Below are positions 6,753 through 9,168 of a stretch of 9,168 bases of DNA, piece by piece. The translations under genes and the position numbers were made by a program. Source of the DNA: Verrucomicrobiota bacterium (GTDB lineage Bacteria; Verrucomicrobiota; Verrucomicrobiia; Limisphaerales; UBA11358). The stretch spans positions 1 through 9,168 of the forward strand of contig JAMFSG010000075.1 in NCBI GenBank assembly GCA_026225155.1, in the 5' to 3' direction. Each line of letters opens with the position of its first letter. Position 1 is the stretch's first letter. The notes beneath the pieces are model-generated. The model worked only from the letters and a program-made list of their open reading frames with translations. It was not told where the DNA came from and made no database searches.

Positions 6753-7007
6753 ATGAACGCTGACCTTTGCAAACGCGCCAATGAAAAAGTTGGCAATCCG
6801 AACGTCCTGATCAATCTCGTCTCGCGCCGCGTGCGCCAGTTGAATTCCGGCGGCGGCGGTTTGAGCCGTCCGCTCGTGAACGTGCCTGCGAGCATGGGCT
6901 TGGCGGACATCGCGCTGACGGAAATTTTGGAAGACAAGATCGGCTGGGAATTACCCGAACTCGCGCCGGCGGTTCGCCCGGTCGCCAAGAAGCGCAAAAA
7001 ACATTAA
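6753..7007 (+). CDS. rpoZ: DNA-directed RNA polymerase omega subunit
   Basis: This 84-residue protein has the pattern I associate with verrucomicrobial omega subunits: an N-terminal NADLCKRANEKVGNPNVLIN, an SRRVRQLN helix (24-31), a glycine-rich turn followed by SRPLV (38-42), then ADIALTEILEDKIGWE (51-66) and a basic tail KKRKKH. Omega binds the beta-prime subunit and helps assemble RNA polymerase. The family's conserved N-terminal RNAY-like part is represented by VLINLVSRRVRQL. The ATG at 6753 is preceded by an A/T-rich leader without a Shine-Dalgarno sequence. A terminator follows at 7030, so it may be transcribed alone. Alternative identities are unlikely given length and motif order. Confidence 0.85.
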   Translation: MNADLCKRANEKVGNPNVLINLVSRRVRQLNSGGGGLSRPLVNVPASMGLADIALTEILEDKIGWELPELAPAVRPVAKKRKKH

Positions 7008-7029
7008 GCCCAGCGCCGAAACAATTTTC

Positions 7030-7063
7030 AAAGCCGGAGGAATTTTTTTCTTCCGGCTTTTTT
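7030..7063 (+). terminator. Rho-independent terminator after rpoZ
   Basis: AAAGCCGGA (7030-7038) pairs with TCCGGCTTT (7052-7060), with a T-rich loop and a T-run to 7063. It lies 22 nt after the rpoZ stop and 38 nt before smpB, so smpB likely has its own promoter, although I could not find a convincing one. Confidence 0.88.
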
Positions 7064-7100
7064 ATTTCCGAAATTAGCGTAGTTTATCGTAACAATTTTC

Positions 7101-7556
7101 ATGGCTGACATCGTCACCAATCACAAAGCCCGGCGCGATTACCACATCCTCGAAACCTTCGAGGCGGGCATCGTGCTGCACGGCACGGAAGTCAAATCGC
7201 TGCGCGCGGGCAAAGGCCAGATCGGCGACGCGTTTGCACGCGTGGACAAGGACGAAGTCTGGATTTACAACGTCCACATTGATGAATATTCGCACGGCAA
7301 TTTGCAGAACCATATTCCGAAAGCGCCACGAAAATTACTTTTGCACCGTTCGGAAATCCGGAAATTACATGAACTCGCTTCGGTCAAAGGCAACGCGCTC
7401 GTGCCACTGGCGTTTTATTGGAAGAACGGCAAGGTGAAAGTTTCGCTCGGCGTCGGCAAAGGCAAAGTGGAACACGACAAACGCGATGACATCAAGAAAC
7501 GCGATTCCGACCGCGAAATGAAACGCGCGACGATGAAGTGGACGAAGGGAAAATGA
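7101..7556 (+). CDS. smpB: SsrA-binding protein SmpB (trans-translation)
   Basis: SmpB binds the tRNA-like domain of tmRNA and delivers it to stalled ribosomes, which are then released while the truncated protein is tagged. The 151-residue product is full length for the family (about 150-160). It opens with N-H-K-A-R-R-D-Y-H-I at residues 7-16. The signature GTEVKSLRAGKGQIGDAFA lies at 28-46, LLLHRSEIRKL at 79-89 and the strand region VPLAFYWKNGKVKVSLGVGKGK at 101-122 (beta-barrel core). The basic tail KRDDIKKRDSDREMKR (127-142) is the segment that enters the mRNA channel. No ssrA gene is visible nearby. The last codons overlap the following membrane protein gene through ATGA. No Shine-Dalgarno precedes the ATG. 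Confidence 0.97.
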   Translation: MADIVTNHKARRDYHILETFEAGIVLHGTEVKSLRAGKGQIGDAFARVDKDEVWIYNVHIDEYSHGNLQNHIPKAPRKLLLHRSEIRKLHELASVKGNALVPLAFYWKNGKVKVSLGVGKGKVEHDKRDDIKKRDSDREMKRATMKWTKGK

Positions 7557-7888
7557 AAATTGCAGCTAACACCAAAGGCATTTTGAAGTTTTTAGGGTGG
7601 CTGATTTTATCTATAATAATTTGGTGTTTGGCTTTCGTAGAAGTGAATGCGCTTTATCCTGATTGGGATGAGAAAATTGGAAGACAAATGGGAATTTTCA
7701 TCCGAGGAATTCTCATTGCTTCTTGGAGCCTGTGGCTCATTTCTTTTTTGTCAAAAAAGACAGCACGGTTAAAACTATGGTTTCAGATTGGCATCTATTT
7801 TTCACTTTTTCTGACAATTGTTCGGCTGATTTTTTATAAAGAAATGAATGAACTGCTGGATTTTTTGACACGAATTATTCGTCGTTAG
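7553..7888 (+). CDS. Small three-helix membrane protein, unknown function
   Basis: The ATG at 7553 overlaps the smpB stop (ATGA) and is preceded by GAAGGGA (7544-7550), so translational coupling to smpB is likely; an upstream in-frame GTG at 7538 is less attractive. The 111-residue product is almost entirely membrane-embedded. It has three predicted helices, around LGWLILSIIIWCLAF (residues 14-28), GIFIRGILIASWSLWLISFL (about 47-66) and FQIGIYFSLFLTIVRLIFY (about 79-97), and a short basic C-terminus ending RIIRR. I recognise no family. The gene is much more AT-rich than smpB or rpmB. The coupling may only reflect gene packing; nothing in the protein suggests a role in trans-translation. Confidence 0.75.
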   Translation: MKIAANTKGILKFLGWLILSIIIWCLAFVEVNALYPDWDEKIGRQMGIFIRGILIASWSLWLISFLSKKTARLKLWFQIGIYFSLFLTIVRLIFYKEMNELLDFLTRIIRR

Positions 7889-7911
7889 AATTCCAACCAA
7901 AGATCAGAAAA

Positions 7912-7940
7912 AAAAGCGAGGCCGGATGGCCTCGCTTTTG
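7912..7940. terminator. Bidirectional Rho-independent terminator
   Basis: AAAAGCGAGGCC (7912-7923) pairs perfectly with GGCCTCGCTTTT (7928-7939) around a GGAT loop, with A-runs and T-runs on both sides. It sits between the convergent membrane protein gene and rpmB and can end both transcripts. Confidence 0.94.
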
Positions 7941-7961
7941 ATTTGAAATTTGATTTGGCGC

Positions 7962-8237
7962 TTATGCTTTCTTTTTGGCTTCGTCGCCTTTTTTCCATTG
8001 GCGCTTGGGCGCTTTGGTGACGAGACCTTTTTTGATCGCGCTGGCGGCGACGCGGATGTAGCGGACTTCGCCGCTCGGCAATACGGCTTTCACGCGCTGC
8101 AGATTCACATGGAATTTGCGCTTGGTGATCGCGGTGATATGCGTGCCGATACCGCCGGACTTCTTGGATTTACCCGAGCGCCAGATGATGCTGCCCTTGA
8201 TCGGGCGTTTGCCGGTGATTTCACAAATGCGTGCCAT
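7962..8237 (-). CDS. rpmB: 50S ribosomal protein bL28
   Basis: bL28 is a structural protein of the large ribosomal subunit. The 91-residue sequence begins MARICEITGKRP, the hallmark N-terminus, continues with KKSGGIGTHITAITKRKFHVNLQRV (25-49), and ends in a long basic tail (KRQWKKGDEAKKKA). Only one cysteine (C5) is present, so this is the zinc-independent form rather than the four-cysteine form. The ATG at 8237 is preceded by GAAAG-rich sequence, a weak ribosome-binding site. Transcription likely starts from the promoter at 8266-8293 and ends at the bidirectional terminator near 7912-7940. Confidence 0.97.
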   Translation of the reverse strand: MARICEITGKRPIKGSIIWRSGKSKKSGGIGTHITAITKRKFHVNLQRVKAVLPSGEVRYIRVAASAIKKGLVTKAPKRQWKKGDEAKKKA

Positions 8238-8265
8238 AAAATTTTCTTTCGTTAAAGAGCCGCGA

Positions 8266-8293
8266 AGAATAGCAGCGTGAATCCCGATGACAA
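8266..8293 (-). promoter_or_regulatory. Candidate sigma-70-type promoter for rpmB
   Basis: On the minus strand TTGTCA (8293-8288) and TATTCT (8271-8266) are separated by 16 bp. The predicted start near 8258 would give a leader of about 20 nt to the rpmB ATG. The -35 matches consensus at 5 of 6 positions and the -10 at 4 of 6. Confidence 0.55.
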
Positions 8294-8309
8294 GTCTTTA
8301 TTTCCGCAA

Positions 8310-8338
8310 TTTACAGGACGCCCAGATTCAACTACTTT
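8310..8338 (+). promoter_or_regulatory. Candidate promoter of the toxin-antitoxin operon, possibly leaderless
   Basis: TTTACA (8310-8315) and TACTTT (8333-8338) are 17 bp apart. The -35 is good, the -10 only 3 of 6. The predicted transcription start falls at about 8345, next to the antitoxin ATG at 8346, which would give a leaderless mRNA. Confidence 0.35.
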
Positions 8339-8345
8339 GACGCGA

Positions 8346-8546
8346 ATGACTGTGGCCCTGCCATTGGAACAAATGACCGTCGCCGAAAAATTGCAGGCGA
8401 TGGAAATGCTCTGGGCGGATTTGAGCCGCGACGACGCGTTTGAATCGCCCGCGTGGCACGGCGAAGTTTTGCGCGAGCGCGCCGGTGAGAAAAATTTCGT
8501 GGACTGGGAAACGGCGAAGCGTGACTTGCGCGCGCGGTTGAAATGA
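8346..8546 (+). CDS. Addiction-module antitoxin, 'putative addiction module component' family (PF09720-like)
   Basis: Starting at ATG 8346 this is a 66-residue acidic protein with the layout of the short antitoxins paired with ParE/RelE-type toxins. It has an N-terminal helix MTVAEKLQAMEMLWADLSRD (residues 10-29), the family's SPAWHGEVLRER segment (34-45), and a C-terminal DWETAKRDLRARLK helix (53-66). A longer frame from GTG 8277 exists, but its extra 23 residues look non-coding and overlap the rpmB promoter. The stop overlaps the toxin start as ATGA (8543-8546), so the two are translationally coupled. The protein should bind and neutralise the toxin and, as in related systems, may repress the operon; that is family knowledge, not seen here. 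Confidence 0.88.
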   Translation: MTVALPLEQMTVAEKLQAMEMLWADLSRDDAFESPAWHGEVLRERAGEKNFVDWETAKRDLRARLK

Positions 8547-8833
8547 ACCTTTCCATTTTGCCGTCCGCCTTGAACGATCTGGCGGACGGTTTTGATTTTT
8601 ACGAAAAGCAGGAGCGCGGCCTCGGCAATTATTTTTTGGATTCGTTGTTTGCGGACATTGATTTCCTGAAACTTTATGGCGGCATTCATCGGAAAGTTTT
8701 TGGCTTGCACCGCTCGCTCGCGAAACGGTTTCCGTTTGCGATTTATTACGAAGTGAAAGCGGAACAAATTTTTGTCCGCGCCGTCCTTGATTGTCGCCGC
8801 GATCCAAAATGGATCCGGCAAAAGTTGAAATAA
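8543..8833 (+). CDS. ParE/RelE-family toxin of a type II toxin-antitoxin module
   Basis: This 96-residue basic protein has the RelE/ParE fold pattern: an N-terminal strand (LSILPSALNDL, the usual 'v.....A..DL' start), two helices (about residues 9-40), then the strands KVFGLHRSLAKRFPFAIYYEV (51-71) and QIFVRAVLDCRRDPKWI (75-91). The RFPFAIYYEV and VLDCRRDP motifs are typical. Whether it cleaves ribosome-associated mRNA (RelE-like) or inhibits gyrase (ParE-like) cannot be decided; the sequence is closer to the ParE-like annotations I recall. No truncation or frameshift is visible, so the module looks intact. The DUF1015 gene begins 3 nt after its stop. Confidence 0.92.
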   Translation: MNLSILPSALNDLADGFDFYEKQERGLGNYFLDSLFADIDFLKLYGGIHRKVFGLHRSLAKRFPFAIYYEVKAEQIFVRAVLDCRRDPKWIRQKLK

Positions 8834-8836
8834 ATT

Positions 8837-9168
8837 ATGGCCACACTAAAACCATTCGCCGCCCTCCGACCAAAACCTGAACTCGCCGCGCAAATCTGCG
8901 AACTGCCTTACGACGTCATGTCGTCCGACGAAGCGCGCGAAATCGCCGCCGGAAATCCGTTGAGCTTTTTGCACGTCAGCAAACCGGAAATTGATCTCGC
9001 GCCCGGCACGGATTTGTATTCGCCGGACGTTTATGCGAAGGGCAAAGAAAATTTTCAGAAACTTATTTCGCAGGGTGCGCTGAAGCAGGACGACAAGCCG
9101 AATTTTTATTTGTATCGCCAGATCATGGGCAAGCACACGCAAGTTGGTTTAGTTGCGGCGGCGAGTTG
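8837..9168 (+). CDS. DUF1015 family protein, N-terminal part (3' end beyond window)
   Basis: The frame is open from ATG 8837 to the window edge (110 complete codons). It matches the N-terminal part of the DUF1015 (COG4198-type) family as I know it: KPFAALRPKPELA, then LPYDVMSSDEA, NPLSFLHVSKPEIDL, a YSPDVYAKGKENFQKLI segment and FYLYRQIMGKHTQVGLVAA at the edge. Full-length members are about 400 residues. The biochemical role is not established to my knowledge; I recall it next to serine-biosynthesis genes in Bacteroidetes and Clostridia, which cannot be tested here. It starts 3 nt after the toxin stop without a Shine-Dalgarno sequence, so it may be co-transcribed with the TA module or have a promoter inside it. 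Confidence 0.88.
   Translation, partial: MATLKPFAALRPKPELAAQICELPYDVMSSDEAREIAAGNPLSFLHVSKPEIDLAPGTDLYSPDVYAKGKENFQKLISQGALKQDDKPNFYLYRQIMGKHTQVGLVAAAS

Noticed and set aside
8252..8821. Minus-strand ORFs opposite the toxin-antitoxin genes.
   Set aside because: They are shadows of the coupled plus-strand pair, which has clear family motifs and an ATGA overlap.
1..9168. CRISPR array, tRNA, rRNA, tmRNA, insertion sequence, prophage or defence island.
   Set aside because: No regularly spaced repeats, cloverleaf-like sequence, transposase or integrase motif, or known defence protein was seen. smpB occurs without a visible ssrA.

Overview
The window looks like a chromosomal segment of a Verrucomicrobiota bacterium. 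Four things point this way: an 84-residue RNA polymerase omega subunit of the form I recognise from that phylum, a Tat-exported Gfo/Idh/MocA oxidoreductase with a lipobox, an exported PilX-like protein carrying the Asn/Thr-rich '...TNL...W...FFRL' module seen in verrucomicrobial surface proteins, and a GAGGAC-rich palindrome between genes. This placement is inferred from family resemblance only; no 16S or other phylogenetic marker was compared. Most genes are moderately GC-rich. Two stretches (4008-5738 and 7553-7888) are visibly more AT-rich.

Layout. 1-1296 (-) is the N-terminal half of glnD, cut by the window edge, with no in-frame ATG near its 5' end. A divergent intergenic region (1297-1494) holds a long inverted repeat and leads into an ECF-type sigma factor (1495-2097, +). 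A strong bidirectional terminator (2151-2190) separates the sigma factor from a convergent secreted oxidoreductase (2200-3603, -). 3604-4007 is mostly non-coding, with a 15-bp direct repeat, a terminator-like hairpin and one possible 28-codon ORF. 4008-5738 (-) encodes an exported PilX-like protein starting 1 nt after the stop of a farnesyl-diphosphate-synthase-like gene (5740-6681, -). Divergent from that is rpoZ (6753-7007, +), then a terminator, smpB (7101-7556, +) and an ATGA-coupled small membrane protein (7553-7888, +). A second bidirectional terminator (7912-7940) separates this from convergent rpmB (7962-8237, -). A ParE/RelE-type toxin-antitoxin pair (8346-8833, +) follows, and then the start of a DUF1015 gene (8837-9168, +, cut by the window edge).

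Function. The core content is housekeeping: nitrogen signalling (glnD), transcription (sigma factor, rpoZ), translation and ribosome rescue (rpmB, smpB) and isoprenoid synthesis (ispA). The accessory content is the exported oxidoreductase, the PilX-like protein, the small membrane protein and the TA pair. I see no CRISPR array, insertion sequence, tRNA, rRNA, phage gene or recognisable defence island. The least explained items are the palindrome next to glnD, the 3604-4007 intergenic region, and the AT-rich PilX-like gene tightly packed behind ispA. Most start codons here lack a clear Shine-Dalgarno sequence.
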